64,000 nucleotides of DNA from positions 124,001-188,000 of the forward strand of contig NZ_MBEQ01000009.1 in assembly GCF_001954135.1 (NCBI RefSeq). The letters are read 5' to 3'. Each line of letters starts with the position of its first letter. Position 1 is the first letter of the stretch. The position numbers and the translations under genes are program-made. Source of the DNA: Mycobacterium sp. GA-1841. Lineage in GTDB: Bacteria > Actinomycetota > Actinomycetes > Mycobacteriales > Mycobacteriaceae. This document shows, in pieces, positions 8,694 to 17,609 of the stretch. Below the pieces are notes generated by a model. That model ran no database searches. It was not told the DNA's origin and was given only the letters and a program-made list of their open reading frames with translations.

Positions 8694-8755
8694 CGCGAGC
8701 AGACGCAAACCCGCGCATTGTCATGGGAAGACGCGCGGGTGTGCGTCTGCTCGCG
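8694..8755. repeat. Dispersed hairpin element, copy 2
   Basis: The arms CGCGAGCAGACGCA (8694-8707) and TGCGTCTGCTCGCG (8742-8755) are perfectly complementary over 14 bp. An inner stem CCCGCGC (8710-8716) / GCGCGGG (8733-8739) extends it. It fills the space between two convergent genes, the position expected for a bidirectional terminator. Confidence 0.85.
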
Positions 8756-8758
8756 GGA

Positions 8759-10249
8759 TTACGCGCGGTACAGCGCGGCGACGTCGTCGGGTCGCACCTT
8801 GAGTGCCGCGTTGCGGGGGAGCTCATCGACGATGGCCACGGCCACCGGCACATGATGGCTCGGCAGAGTTTCGCGCACCAGCGCTTTCAGTTCGGCTTCG
8901 CTGGGAGCCGTCGCCTCCCGACGTAGTTCGACCGCGGCGAACGGCACCTGACCGAGCCGGGGATCGGGAACACCCACCACGCAGGCGTCGAGCACGCTGG
9001 GGTGTGAGATCAACACTCGTCGAACGGTTTCCGGAAGAATTTTGAAGCCACCTCGGTTGATCGCCCCGTCGCCCCGGCCGAGCAATGTGACGAACCCGTC
9101 CTCGTCCATCGTCGCCAGGTCGGTGGTGCGCACCCACTCCGGTCCGATGACCTCCACGCTGGCCTCCAGCAGTCCGGTGCTGCCGGGGGGCACCTCGGTG
9201 CCGGTATCGGGATCGACGATGCGAACGCGCACACCGGGTAGGGGAGGGCCCACACTGTCGGGTCTGTCGGCGCCGTAGCGTTGATACAACTCCGGTGTCC
9301 AACTGCACACCGAGCCGGCGAATTCCGTTGCCCCGTAGGCCCACAGCAGCGGAATGCCGTAACGGTTCTCGAATTCCGCCCGTAGTTCGGGCTCCAACGG
9401 ACCGGATCCGCCGGACAACCCCTCCAAGGACGCCAGGTCCTCGGGCGCGACGTCAGCTTGCAGCAACATCCGGATGATGGCCGGTTGCACTCCGGCCCGG
9501 GTGATCCGGTGGGTCTTGACGGCGTTCACCCACTCGTCGACGCTGAACTTCTCCAGCAGCACCATGCGTTTACCCGCGCACGGTGCGGCCAACAGCTGGC
9601 AGACGCCGATGCTGCCGAACGGCCAGTACACCAGCGCCGGTGGGGTGTCCGGACCGACCGTTTCGGTGCCCGAGCCGATCGTCATACTCAGCACGGTGTG
9701 GGCAAGCACCTTGGTGGCGACCGGGATTCGCTTGGGTGGGCCGGTGGTGCCGCTGGTCAGAATGTGCAGGCCGGCCTGTTCGAGCTTCGGATCGTGGCGG
9801 CGACCCGGGTGCCGGGATGCCGTGACGCCGACCTCAAGTGGATCATCGGACAACGAGAGGACGGCCGAGCCGACCGAACGCACAGCGCTGTCGAGTTCCG
9901 GTGTCCTGTCGTCGACATCGGACAGGATCGCCGGCAGTTTCAGGCTTTCGATGTCACGCGCGATCCCGGTTGCCGACTGATACGAATAGATCATCACCAC
10001 CGGACGCCGGCGGGCGATAAACCCCAGGATCGCCGCGGCATGTGGCACGCGATTGCGTACCACGATGCCGACCGGCTCATCCGCCGTGACTCCGGCGTCG
10101 ACGAGTGCAACGTCGACCCGCCGGATGAACTCGGTGATCTGGTTGCCGGAGTACCACTTTCGGCCGAACTCGATGAACGGCCGCGCACCGTACCGGTGCA
10201 GCCCGGCTGCCAGCGCGTCGGCGATGTCGGTACCGATGGGGCTGGGCAT
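8759..10249 (-). CDS. AMP-dependent acyl-CoA ligase (ANL superfamily)
   Basis: A 496-residue adenylate-forming enzyme that would activate a carboxylic acid to its CoA thioester. The phosphate-binding loop is LTSGTTGPPKRIP, the A5-like region is WAYGATEFAGSVCSW, the hinge region is GRGDGAINRGGFKILPETV, and the C-terminal lysine is probably in NAALKVRP, which lacks the usual PxGK glycine. It resembles the ligase at 22886-24334 more than the other ligases here, sharing the TSGTTGPPKR loop and RGGFK hinge. It reads from a gene 7 bp downstream of the SDR stop, so it is the last gene of an SDR-ligase unit. The acyl substrate is unknown. Confidence 0.9.
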   Translation of the reverse strand: MPSPIGTDIADALAAGLHRYGARPFIEFGRKWYSGNQITEFIRRVDVALVDAGVTADEPVGIVVRNRVPHAAAILGFIARRRPVVMIYSYQSATGIARDIESLKLPAILSDVDDRTPELDSAVRSVGSAVLSLSDDPLEVGVTASRHPGRRHDPKLEQAGLHILTSGTTGPPKRIPVATKVLAHTVLSMTIGSGTETVGPDTPPALVYWPFGSIGVCQLLAAPCAGKRMVLLEKFSVDEWVNAVKTHRITRAGVQPAIIRMLLQADVAPEDLASLEGLSGGSGPLEPELRAEFENRYGIPLLWAYGATEFAGSVCSWTPELYQRYGADRPDSVGPPLPGVRVRIVDPDTGTEVPPGSTGLLEASVEVIGPEWVRTTDLATMDEDGFVTLLGRGDGAINRGGFKILPETVRRVLISHPSVLDACVVGVPDPRLGQVPFAAVELRREATAPSEAELKALVRETLPSHHVPVAVAIVDELPRNAALKVRPDDVAALYRA

Positions 10250-10256
10250 GGGGCTC

Positions 10257-11078
10257 TCAGAACTGGGTGGAGCCCAGGTCGACGGCCACCTTGCTGGCGG
10301 TGACGAACCGCGATTCGTCGCTGGCCAACCAGCATGCCGCGTCGGCGATGTCCTCGGGTTCGGCGATCCAATCCGGCAGGAACGGCGTCACCATCTGCAT
10401 CAGACCGGGGTTGGTCTCATTTGCCCGGTTGAGCGCGGCCATCATGTCTCCCGTGCCCATCGGGGTGTTGACCGCGCCGGGATGCAGGCTGTTGACCCGG
10501 ATCCGGTGCTTGCCCAATTCGGCGGCGAAGGCACGGGCCAGCCCGGTGACGCCATGCTTGCTGGCGGTGTAGTGCACCATGAACGGCTGCATCTTGATTC
10601 CGGCGGCTGAGCTGATCAGGATGATAGAGCCGCCGCGGCCGCCGTCGATGATGTGCTGGGCGCCCGCGATCACGGTGTTCCAGGTGCCGGTCAGGTTGAT
10701 GTCGATGACGTCCCGGAACGATTCGGGAGTGGTCTCGTTCCATGCCTCGGGCACGGTGATGCCGGCGTTGGCGATGATGATGTCGAGCCGACCGAACTCG
10801 GCCACTCCCTTGTCGACCACGGCCCGCAGCGCGTCGAGATCGCGCGTGTCGGCGGTAGCCGCCAAGATTCGCTTGCCGGTGGCCTCGACCAGGCGCACGG
10901 TTTCGGCCAGGTCCTCGGGGGTCGCCGAGTCGTAGGGCACGCTCGGCGGTAGCGGCGCGGCGATGTCGATCGCGATGATGTCGGCGCCCTCCTTGGCCAT
11001 ACGGACGGCGTGTGCGCGTCCTTGGCCACGGGCAGCTCCGGTGATGAACGCGACTTTTCCGGCGAGCCGCTCGGTCAT
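10257..11078 (-). CDS. Mycofactocin-type SDR family oxidoreductase
   Basis: A 273-residue short-chain dehydrogenase. The cofactor loop is TGAARGQGRAHA, followed by the extra loop near residues 40-60 (IAAPLPPSVPYDSAT) typical of mycofactocin-dependent SDRs that hold NAD non-exchangeably. The catalytic Ser and YTASK are present, as is IANAG. Family knowledge says such enzymes oxidise secondary alcohols and pass electrons to mycofactocin; the specific alcohol is unknown. It lies between an acyl-CoA dehydrogenase (29 bp upstream) and an acyl-CoA ligase (7 bp downstream), consistent with oxidation of a hydroxylated acid. The start has a good AGGAGAATCC-type site. Confidence 0.88.
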   Translation of the reverse strand: MTERLAGKVAFITGAARGQGRAHAVRMAKEGADIIAIDIAAPLPPSVPYDSATPEDLAETVRLVEATGKRILAATADTRDLDALRAVVDKGVAEFGRLDIIIANAGITVPEAWNETTPESFRDVIDINLTGTWNTVIAGAQHIIDGGRGGSIILISSAAGIKMQPFMVHYTASKHGVTGLARAFAAELGKHRIRVNSLHPGAVNTPMGTGDMMAALNRANETNPGLMQMVTPFLPDWIAEPEDIADAACWLASDESRFVTASKVAVDLGSTQF

Positions 11079-11107
11079 GGATTCTCCTTAAGGGTCTGCG
11101 GATGGGT

Positions 11108-12301
11108 TCAGAGCTGACGTTGGGCGGCCTTGACCAGCCCGCCGCCGATGATGAGTCGCTGGATCTCGCTGGTGCCCTCATACAGGCGTAGCAGGCGAAC
11201 CTCGCGGTAGATGCGTTCGACCGGCACCTCACGCATGTAGCCGGTACCGCCGTGGATCTGGACCGCGAGATCAGCGACATTGCCGGCCATTTCGGTGCAG
11301 AACAGCTTGGCGGCGGACGGAACGATGCGACGATCTTCGCCGGATACCCACTTGGCGGCGGCGTCGCGCACCAGGGCGCGGCCGGCCATCACCCCAGTCT
11401 GTTGATCGGCGATCATCGCTTGCACCAGTTGGAAACTGCCGATCGGCTGGCCGCCCTGGGTGGCCGCGGCAGCGTAGGCGACCGATTCGTCGAGGGCGCG
11501 TTGGGCCGATCCGACGGCGAGCGCGGCGATGTGTACCCGGCCTCGCGCCAGGGAGGTCATGGCGGCGCGGTACCCGACATCCTCACTGCCGCCGACGAGT
11601 GCCGCGTTCGGGACTCGGACGTCGGTGAACGTCACGTCGGCGGTCCAGGCGCCCTCCTGGCCCATCTTGGCGTCCTTGACGCCGACCTCGACACCGGTAG
11701 CGTCGGCCGGTACCAGGAAAACCGCGATACCCGCACCGTTTTGGTCGGCGGGTCGGGTGCGGGCGAACACCACGAACAGGTTGGCGTTCGGTGCGTTGGT
11801 GATGAACCGCTTCTGGCCGGTGATCACCCAGTCTGCGTCGTCTCCAGAGCCGTCACGAACGGCTTTGGTGCGCAAGCCCGCCGGATTCGATCCGGCGCCG
11901 GGTTCGGTCAGGGCGAAGGAGGCGACGACGTCACCGGAGGCAATGCCCTCCAGCCACTGGGTCTTCTGCTCGTCGGTGCCGAAGCCGACCAGTACCTGCC
12001 CGGCGATACCGTTGTTGGTGCCGAACATCGACCGCAAGGCCAGCGAGGTGTAGCCGAATTCCATTGCCAGCTCGACATCTTGAGCCAGGTTCAGGCCCAG
12101 GCCGCCCCACTGTTGAGGGATGGCGTAGCCGAACAGGCCCATGTCCTTGGCCTGCTGCCGCAGGTCGTCAGGCACCTTGTCGGTGGCCAGAATCTCGTTC
12201 TCGCGCGGCACCACCGCGGTGCGGATGAAGGTGCGGGTCTGCGCCAGGATCTCGGCGAAATCCTCGTCGCTGACTTCGGCGAGGGCCGCGGTGGTGGTCA
12301 C
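11108..12301 (-). CDS. Acyl-CoA dehydrogenase (FadE-like)
   Basis: A 397-residue FAD enzyme that introduces the 2,3 double bond into an acyl-CoA and passes electrons to ETF. The flavin/substrate loop is LTEPGAGSNPAG, and the catalytic-base motif LYEGTSEIQ, with its Glu, is intact near the C terminus, along with IHGGTGYM. I chose the GTG at 12301 because GGAG lies 8 nt upstream and the homologous sequence begins there; an upstream in-frame start at 12343 adds 14 unconvincing residues. It is the first gene of a minus-strand unit with the SDR and ligase, divergent from another SDR gene. A candidate operator lies between them. Confidence 0.92.
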   Translation of the reverse strand: MTTTAALAEVSDEDFAEILAQTRTFIRTAVVPRENEILATDKVPDDLRQQAKDMGLFGYAIPQQWGGLGLNLAQDVELAMEFGYTSLALRSMFGTNNGIAGQVLVGFGTDEQKTQWLEGIASGDVVASFALTEPGAGSNPAGLRTKAVRDGSGDDADWVITGQKRFITNAPNANLFVVFARTRPADQNGAGIAVFLVPADATGVEVGVKDAKMGQEGAWTADVTFTDVRVPNAALVGGSEDVGYRAAMTSLARGRVHIAALAVGSAQRALDESVAYAAAATQGGQPIGSFQLVQAMIADQQTGVMAGRALVRDAAAKWVSGEDRRIVPSAAKLFCTEMAGNVADLAVQIHGGTGYMREVPVERIYREVRLLRLYEGTSEIQRLIIGGGLVKAAQRQL

Positions 12302-12355
12302 AGGGCAGGCTCCATTTCTTCGCGCGGAATCCGGCGGGGGCAATGACTTGCCAAT

Positions 12356-12374
12356 ATCGTATATGAAATATGAT
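12356..12374. promoter_or_regulatory. Imperfect palindrome between divergent acyl-CoA dehydrogenase and SDR operons
   Basis: ATCGTAT-N5-ATATGAT has arms matching at 6 of 7 positions. It sits in an AT-rich stretch of the 116-bp divergent promoter region. The GntR protein encoded in the plus-strand operon (15651) is a candidate binder, by inference only. Confidence 0.35.
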
Positions 12375-12417
12375 CCTTGGCTGACAGAGCCCCCGGGATC
12401 GAAAGTTAGGTGATCAG

Positions 12418-13158
12418 GTGTCGTTGCTGACCGGTCAGACTGCAGTCGTGACAGGCGGTGCCCAGGGTCTGGGCCTGGCCATTGCGAAGCGCTTCATCGA
12501 CGAGGGCGCGCGGGTGGTGCTCGGCGACGTCAACCTCGAGGCCACCGAGGCCGCGGTCCAGGAACTCGGCGGTGCCGAGGTCGCGACGGCGGTGCGCTGT
12601 GATGTCACCTCGTCCGCTGAGGTCGAGGCGCTGGTGCAGGCCGCCGTCGAACGCTTCGGCGGCCTGGACATCATGGTCAACAACGCCGGGATCACCCGCG
12701 ACGCGACGCTGCGCAAGATGACCGAGGACCAGTTCGATCAGGTCATCGCGGTGCATCTCAAAGGCACCTGGAACGGCACCAAGTCGGCCGCGGCGATCAT
12801 GCGGGAGAACAAGCGCGGCGCGATCGTCAACATGTCCTCGATCTCGGGCAAGGTCGGCCTGGTCGGTCAGACCAACTATTCGGCGGCCAAGGCCGGCATC
12901 GTCGGCATGACCAAGGCCTCGGCCAAGGAACTCGCACATCTGGGTGTGCGGGTCAACGCGATCCAGCCCGGACTGATCCGCTCGGCGATGACCGAGGCCA
13001 TGCCGCAACGGATCTGGGATCAGAAGCTGGCCGAGATCCCGATGGGCCGGGCCGGTGACCCCGACGAGGTGGCCAAGGTGGCACTGTTCCTGGCCAGCGA
13101 CCTGTCGTCGTACATGACCGGGACGGTGCTCGAGGTGACCGGCGGTCGGCACGTATGA
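12418..13158 (+). CDS. SDR family 3-hydroxyacyl-CoA dehydrogenase / 3-oxoacyl reductase (FabG-like)
   Basis: A 246-residue classical short-chain dehydrogenase of the FabG group. The cofactor motif is TGGAQGLG, then NNAGITRD, the catalytic YSAAK, and a C-terminal GTVLEVTGG segment. In this context, directly before a thiolase and an acyl-CoA dehydrogenase, the likely reaction is NAD-dependent oxidation of a 3-hydroxyacyl-CoA to the 3-oxo form rather than fatty acid synthesis. That direction is inferred from neighbours. The start codon at 12418 is TTG or GTG-type in the context gtgTCGTTG (ORF begins at 12418). It heads a plus-strand operon of at least four genes. Confidence 0.9.
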   Translation: MSLLTGQTAVVTGGAQGLGLAIAKRFIDEGARVVLGDVNLEATEAAVQELGGAEVATAVRCDVTSSAEVEALVQAAVERFGGLDIMVNNAGITRDATLRKMTEDQFDQVIAVHLKGTWNGTKSAAAIMRENKRGAIVNMSSISGKVGLVGQTNYSAAKAGIVGMTKASAKELAHLGVRVNAIQPGLIRSAMTEAMPQRIWDQKLAEIPMGRAGDPDEVAKVALFLASDLSSYMTGTVLEVTGGRHV

Positions 13159-13187
13159 GCGTCCGACGACGATCGCGAGTGAGGATC

Positions 13188-13218
13188 GCAGCGAAGCGAG
13201 GACCGGAGCGAGTGGGAG
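13188..13218. repeat. GCGAAGCGAG-type intergenic repeat
   Basis: This is a short run of related GAGCGAAGCGAGG-like units in the 67-bp gap between the SDR and thiolase genes. A similar GGAGCGAAGCGACCGGGG stretch occurs at 37795-37812. I regard it as a common high-GC intergenic sequence of mycobacteria of unknown function. Confidence 0.4.
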
Positions 13219-13225
13219 TCGAGTC

Positions 13226-14440
13226 ATGAGCACCGTCGAGGCGGTCATCTGCGAACCGGTCCGCACCCCGATCGGCCGCTACGGCGGCATGTTCAAATCG
13301 CTGACGGCGGTCGAACTCGGTGTCGTCGCACTCAAAGGTCTGTTGGAGCGCACGGGGGTGGCACCCGAGCAGGTGCAGGATGTGATTCTGGGCCACTGCT
13401 ACCCGAACAGTGAGGCTCCGGCCATCGGCCGGGTGGTGGCGCTCGACGCCGGGCTGCCGGTGACCGTACCGGGCATGCAAGTCGACCGGCGTTGTGGATC
13501 CGGTTTGCAGGCGGTGATCCAGGCCTGTATGCAAATCCGTAGCGGCGACAACGATCTGGTGATCGCCGGCGGCGCCGAGAGCATGAGCAACGTGGCCTTC
13601 TACTCCACTGACATGCGCTGGGGCGGTGCGCGTTCCGGGGTCCAGATTCACGACGGTCTCGCCCGCGGCCGCACCACTGCCGGAGGTCAGTTCTATCCGG
13701 TGCCCGGTGGAATGCTGGAGACCGCCGAAAACCTGCGCCGTGAATACGGCATCACCCGCGCCGAGCAGGACGAACTCGCGGTGCGCTCACATCGCAGTGC
13801 GGTGGCGGCCCAGGAATCCGGAGTACTGACCGAGGAGATCATTCCCGTGACGGTCAGCTCCAGGAAAGGCGAGACCGTCGTCGACACCGACGAGCATCCT
13901 CGCGCCGACACCACGGTCGAGGCGCTGGCCAAACTCAAACCCGTTCTGCTCAAACAGGACCCAGAGGCCACCGTGACCGCGGGCAACTCCAGCGGCCAAA
14001 ACGACGCCGCGTCCATGTGCATCGTCACCACGCCGGAGAAGGCCGCTGAGCTGGGATTGCGGCCGCTGGTGCGGATGGTGTCGTGGGGTTCGGCGGGCGT
14101 CGCACCCAACGTCATGGGCATCGGTCCGGTGCCGGCCACCGAGGTGGCCCTGGCCAAAGCCGGCCTGCAGTTGAGCGATATCGACCTGATCGAACTCAAC
14201 GAGGCGTTCGCCGCCCAGGCGCTGGCGGTGATGAAGGAATGGAAGTTCGGCGACGCCGACTTCGAGCGCACCAACGTTCGGGGTTCCGGGATCTCGCTGG
14301 GGCACCCGGTCGGGGCGACCGGCGGTCGCATGCTGGCCACGCTGGCCCGGGAACTCGATCGGCGTCAGGCCCGCTACGGGCTGGAGACCATGTGCATCGG
14401 CGGTGGCCAGGGGCTGGCCGCTATCTTCGAGCGGCTGTAG
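13226..14440 (+). CDS. Thiolase (acetyl-CoA acetyltransferase family)
   Basis: A 404-residue degradative-type thiolase that would cleave a 3-oxoacyl-CoA with CoA to acetyl-CoA (or propionyl-CoA) and a shortened acyl-CoA. All catalytic residues are present: nucleophilic Cys90 in DRRCGSGLQAV, the NEAFAAQ motif, His360 in GHPVGATGGR and Cys390 in CIGGGQG. The length is typical. It follows the FabG-like SDR and precedes an acyl-CoA dehydrogenase by 13 bp, so three of the four beta-oxidation steps are encoded in a row. The substrate chain is not evident. Confidence 0.94.
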   Translation: MSTVEAVICEPVRTPIGRYGGMFKSLTAVELGVVALKGLLERTGVAPEQVQDVILGHCYPNSEAPAIGRVVALDAGLPVTVPGMQVDRRCGSGLQAVIQACMQIRSGDNDLVIAGGAESMSNVAFYSTDMRWGGARSGVQIHDGLARGRTTAGGQFYPVPGGMLETAENLRREYGITRAEQDELAVRSHRSAVAAQESGVLTEEIIPVTVSSRKGETVVDTDEHPRADTTVEALAKLKPVLLKQDPEATVTAGNSSGQNDAASMCIVTTPEKAAELGLRPLVRMVSWGSAGVAPNVMGIGPVPATEVALAKAGLQLSDIDLIELNEAFAAQALAVMKEWKFGDADFERTNVRGSGISLGHPVGATGGRMLATLARELDRRQARYGLETMCIGGGQGLAAIFERL

Positions 14441-14453
14441 GAGAAACAGAGTC

Positions 14454-15647
14454 ATGACCAGACTTGCGCAAACCCTGGGCCTCACCGAGTTCCAGACCGA
14501 AATCGTTTCGACGGTGCGGCAATTCGTCGACAAAGAGGTGATCCCGAACGCTCAGGAGTTGGAGCACTCCGACACCTACCCACAGGCCATCGTCGACCAG
14601 ATGAAGGACATGGGTCTGTTCGGACTCATGATCCCCGAGGAGTACGGCGGGCTCGGCGAATCGCTGCTCACCTACGCGTTGTGTGTCGAGGAGTTGGCGC
14701 GCGGCTGGATGAGTGTGTCCGGGGTGATCAACACCCACTTCATCGTCGCGTACATGATCCGTCAGCACGGCACCGACGCCCAGAAGCAGAACTTCCTGCC
14801 GCGCATGGCCACCGGCGAAACCCGTGGCGCATTCTCGATGTCCGAGCCCGAGCTGGGGTCGGATGTGGCGGCCATTCGGACCCGGGGGACCAAACAACCC
14901 GACGGCGACTACCTCATCAGCGGCCAGAAGATGTGGCTCACCAACGGCGGTAGCTCCACCCTGGTGGCCGCGCTGGTGCGCACCGACGAGGGGGCCGACA
15001 AGCCGCACCGCAACCTGACGGCGTTCCTGGTCGAAAAGCCCACCGGCTTCGGCGAAGTGGTGCCCGGGCTGACCATTCCGGGCAAGCTCGACAAGCTGGG
15101 CTACAAGGGCATCGACACCACCGAGATGATCTTCGACGGGTACCGCGCCAGTGCGGACGACGTACTCGGCGGGGTCACCGGGCAGGGCTTCTTCCAGATG
15201 ATGGACGGGGTCGAGGTCGGTCGGGTCAACGTCTCGGCCCGTGCCTGTGGCGTCGGGATCCGCGCCTTCGAACTCGCCGTGCGCTATGCGCAGCAGCGGG
15301 AGACCTTCGGCAAACCGATCGCCGAGCATCAGGCCGTCGCCTTCCAATTGGCCGAGATGGCAACCAAAGTCGAGGCCGCCCACCTGATGATGGTCAACGC
15401 CGCCCGACTCAAGGACTCCGGTGAACGCAACGACGTGGCCGCGGGTATGGCGAAATACCTGGCCAGCGAGTTCTGTTCGGAGGTTACCCAGCAGAGCTTC
15501 CGCATCCACGGCGGGTACGGCTACTCGAAGGAGTACGAGATCGAGCGGCTGATGCGGGACGCCCCGTTCCTGCTGATCGGTGAGGGCACCAGCGAGATCC
15601 AGAAGAACATCATCAGCAAGCGACTGCTGTCCGACTATCGGGTGTGA
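14454..15647 (+). CDS. Acyl-CoA dehydrogenase (FadE-like)
   Basis: A 397-residue acyl-CoA dehydrogenase. The flavin loop is MSEPELGSDVAAIRT, RIHGGYGYSKEYEIER follows, and the catalytic Glu is in IGEGTSEIQKN. The ATG at 14454 has AGGAGAAACAGAGTC just upstream and is clearly the start; an upstream in-frame start overlaps the thiolase. The gene ends 3 bp before the GntR regulator. Sequence features fit a short-branched or alpha-methyl acyl-CoA dehydrogenase as well as a straight-chain enzyme; the chain specificity cannot be read. Confidence 0.93.
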   Translation: MTRLAQTLGLTEFQTEIVSTVRQFVDKEVIPNAQELEHSDTYPQAIVDQMKDMGLFGLMIPEEYGGLGESLLTYALCVEELARGWMSVSGVINTHFIVAYMIRQHGTDAQKQNFLPRMATGETRGAFSMSEPELGSDVAAIRTRGTKQPDGDYLISGQKMWLTNGGSSTLVAALVRTDEGADKPHRNLTAFLVEKPTGFGEVVPGLTIPGKLDKLGYKGIDTTEMIFDGYRASADDVLGGVTGQGFFQMMDGVEVGRVNVSARACGVGIRAFELAVRYAQQRETFGKPIAEHQAVAFQLAEMATKVEAAHLMMVNAARLKDSGERNDVAAGMAKYLASEFCSEVTQQSFRIHGGYGYSKEYEIERLMRDAPFLLIGEGTSEIQKNIISKRLLSDYRV

Positions 15648-15650
15648 GCC

Positions 15651-16319
15651 GTGTCCATCCCCGATTTCGCTGCGCGGCCCCAGTTGGCCGAGGATGTGGC
15701 CCGGCTGATCCGACGGCGGATCTTCGACGGCACCTACCCGGCGGGAAACTACATCCGTCTGGAGCAGTTGGCCGCTGAGCTGGGGATCAGCGTGACGCCG
15801 GTGCGTGAAGCCTTGTTCGGCCTGCGCACCGAGGGGCTGCTGACCCAACAGCCCCGGCGGGGGTTCCTGGTGCTGCCGGTCACTCGTCGCGACATCGACG
15901 ACGTGGCCGGCGTGCAGGCCCACATCGGTGGTCAGCTGGCGTCGCGGGCCGCGGGTCAGATCACCGACGGGCAGCTCGGCGAACTCGACCAGATCCAGCG
16001 TGAGCTGGAGGAAGCCTATGCGCGCGACGACCACGAGGCGGCGGTTCGGCTCAATCATGCGTTCCATCGCGGTGTCAACCGGGCCGCTGAATCGCCGAAG
16101 CTGGCGCAGTTGATGTCGCAGATCACCCGGTACGCATTGGAATCGGTGTATCCGACGGTCGAGGGCTGGCCCGAGCAGTCCACCCACGACCATCGGCGGA
16201 TATTGGCGGCCCTCAAGGCGCGGGACGGCGATTCGGCCCGTGCGGCGATGGCCGAGCATCTGTGTGCGGCGTCCAAGCCATTGACCGACCATCTCGAGCG
16301 CCTGGGCGTGCTGGAGTAG
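15651..16319 (+). CDS. GntR family transcriptional regulator (FCD type)
   Basis: A 222-residue regulator with an N-terminal winged helix-turn-helix (about residues 10-75, LEQLAAELGISVTPVREAL) and a C-terminal all-helical FCD ligand domain with the Asp/His metal-site pattern (LNHAFHRGVNRAAESP and a later HDHRRILAALKARD). FCD regulators usually sense organic acids or acyl-CoAs and repress catabolic genes. It starts with GTG 3 bp after the acyl-CoA dehydrogenase, so it is the last gene of the SDR-thiolase-FadE operon and probably autoregulates it. The palindrome at 12356 is a candidate target. Confidence 0.9.
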   Translation: MSIPDFAARPQLAEDVARLIRRRIFDGTYPAGNYIRLEQLAAELGISVTPVREALFGLRTEGLLTQQPRRGFLVLPVTRRDIDDVAGVQAHIGGQLASRAAGQITDGQLGELDQIQRELEEAYARDDHEAAVRLNHAFHRGVNRAAESPKLAQLMSQITRYALESVYPTVEGWPEQSTHDHRRILAALKARDGDSARAAMAEHLCAASKPLTDHLERLGVLE

Positions 16320-16332
16320 GTCACGTAATCCC

Positions 16333-16392
16333 GCGAGCAGACACAAACCTGTACATTTCGGCCCCAAAAGGGACTGGTTTGCGTCTGCTCGC
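16333..16392. repeat. Dispersed hairpin element, copy 3
   Basis: GCGAGCAGACACAAACC (16333-16349) faces GGTTTGCGTCTGCTCGC (16376-16392), 16 of 17 positions complementary. It lies between the GntR stop and the CaiB start on the same strand, 19 bp before the CaiB start codon. Confidence 0.85.
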
Positions 16393-16411
16393 CGAAAGAA
16401 AGTAGGCGCAC

Positions 16412-17608
16412 ATGGCAGCGACATCAGGGGTTCTCGACGGGATCCGGGTGCTCGACTACGGCCGATTCATCGCCGCACCGTGGTGCAGCGCGATTCTGGC
16501 CGACATGGGCGCCGACGTGCTGCGGGTCGAGAAACGTGAGGGCGGGGAGGACCGCTGGGTGCAGGCCGTCACCGAGGGTGGCGAGGGCGGCACGTTTCTG
16601 CAGTGCAACCGCAACAAGCGTTCCCTCACCCTGGACTCCACCACGGTCGAGGGCGCCGAGATCACCCGCCGGCTGGTGGCGAGCGCTGACATCGTGATCG
16701 CCAACATGCCTGCGGCCGGGATGCGGGCCAACGGACTGGATTACGAAACCCTCAAGGCGGTCAAACCGGACATCATCCTGGCCAGCGCCACCGCCTACGG
16801 AGAGGGCGGACCGTACAGCGAAAAGATCGGCTTCGACGGGGCCGGTCAGGTGATGTCGGGAGCGGTGTACCGGCAGGGTTTGCCGGACCAACCGATTCGG
16901 ACCGTGGTGCCGTACGCGGATTTCGGGACGGCGCTCACCTTGGCGATCGGCGTGATGATGGCGCTGTATCACCGCGACCGTACCGGCCAGGGTCAACACG
17001 TCGAGGGCGCCCTGCTGCCCACGGCACTGATGTTGTCGAATGCCTTCTTGATCGAGCGAGAGCTACTGCAGGTGGACAAGCCCCGGATGGGCAACAAGGG
17101 TGCGTCCGTCGCGCCATGCGATCTGTATCGCACCGCCGACGATCAGTGGGTGCTGCTCCAGGTGGCCGGTCAGCCGATGTTCAAGCGTTGGTGCCGGCTG
17201 GTGGGCCGCGAAGAACTGTTCGACGACCCTCGTTTCGCCAATGACGACATCCGCTGGGCCAACGGCGACATCCTCAACGACATCATGGCGCAGTGGTGTG
17301 CCGACAAGACCAAAGCTGAAGTGTTGGAGCTGTTGGAAAAAGCGAAAATGCCCGCCGCGCCACTGCATTCCACCCAAGACGTACTGGACGACCCGCATGT
17401 GCAGGCCATGGGCTATCTGCACCGGATGCCGTTCCCCGGAGCATCGCGGGACGTGCCGATCGTCGAGACCCCGTTCCGGATGTCGGCAACTCCCGGGACG
17501 ATCCGGCGTCGCGCCCCGTTGTTGGGAGAGCACACCGATGAAGTGCTCGGTGAGATCGGCTATGGCGCAGACGAAATTGCTGAGCTCCGGGCGAATCAGA
17601 TCGTGTGA
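16412..17608 (+). CDS. CaiB/BaiF family CoA-transferase (class III)
   Basis: A 398-residue formyl-CoA-transferase-like enzyme that moves CoA between carboxylic acids through an aspartyl-CoA intermediate. The N terminus shows the family pattern LDGIRVLDYGRFIAAPWC, then NRNKRSL, the GFDGAGQVMSG segment and VPYADFGTALTLAIGVMMAL, which contains the likely catalytic Asp. The protein ends with the usual PLLGEHTDEVL. It follows the GntR gene but is separated by a long hairpin, so it may be transcribed independently. The stop is 1 bp from the stop of the convergent LLM oxidoreductase. The donor and acceptor acids are unknown. Confidence 0.92.
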   Translation: MAATSGVLDGIRVLDYGRFIAAPWCSAILADMGADVLRVEKREGGEDRWVQAVTEGGEGGTFLQCNRNKRSLTLDSTTVEGAEITRRLVASADIVIANMPAAGMRANGLDYETLKAVKPDIILASATAYGEGGPYSEKIGFDGAGQVMSGAVYRQGLPDQPIRTVVPYADFGTALTLAIGVMMALYHRDRTGQGQHVEGALLPTALMLSNAFLIERELLQVDKPRMGNKGASVAPCDLYRTADDQWVLLQVAGQPMFKRWCRLVGREELFDDPRFANDDIRWANGDILNDIMAQWCADKTKAEVLELLEKAKMPAAPLHSTQDVLDDPHVQAMGYLHRMPFPGASRDVPIVETPFRMSATPGTIRRRAPLLGEHTDEVLGEIGYGADEIAELRANQIV

Positions 17609-17609
17609 G

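Noticed and set aside
14421..16424. 667-residue minus-strand open frame
   Set aside because: It lies opposite an acyl-CoA dehydrogenase and a GntR gene with intact motifs; long antisense frames are expected at this GC content.
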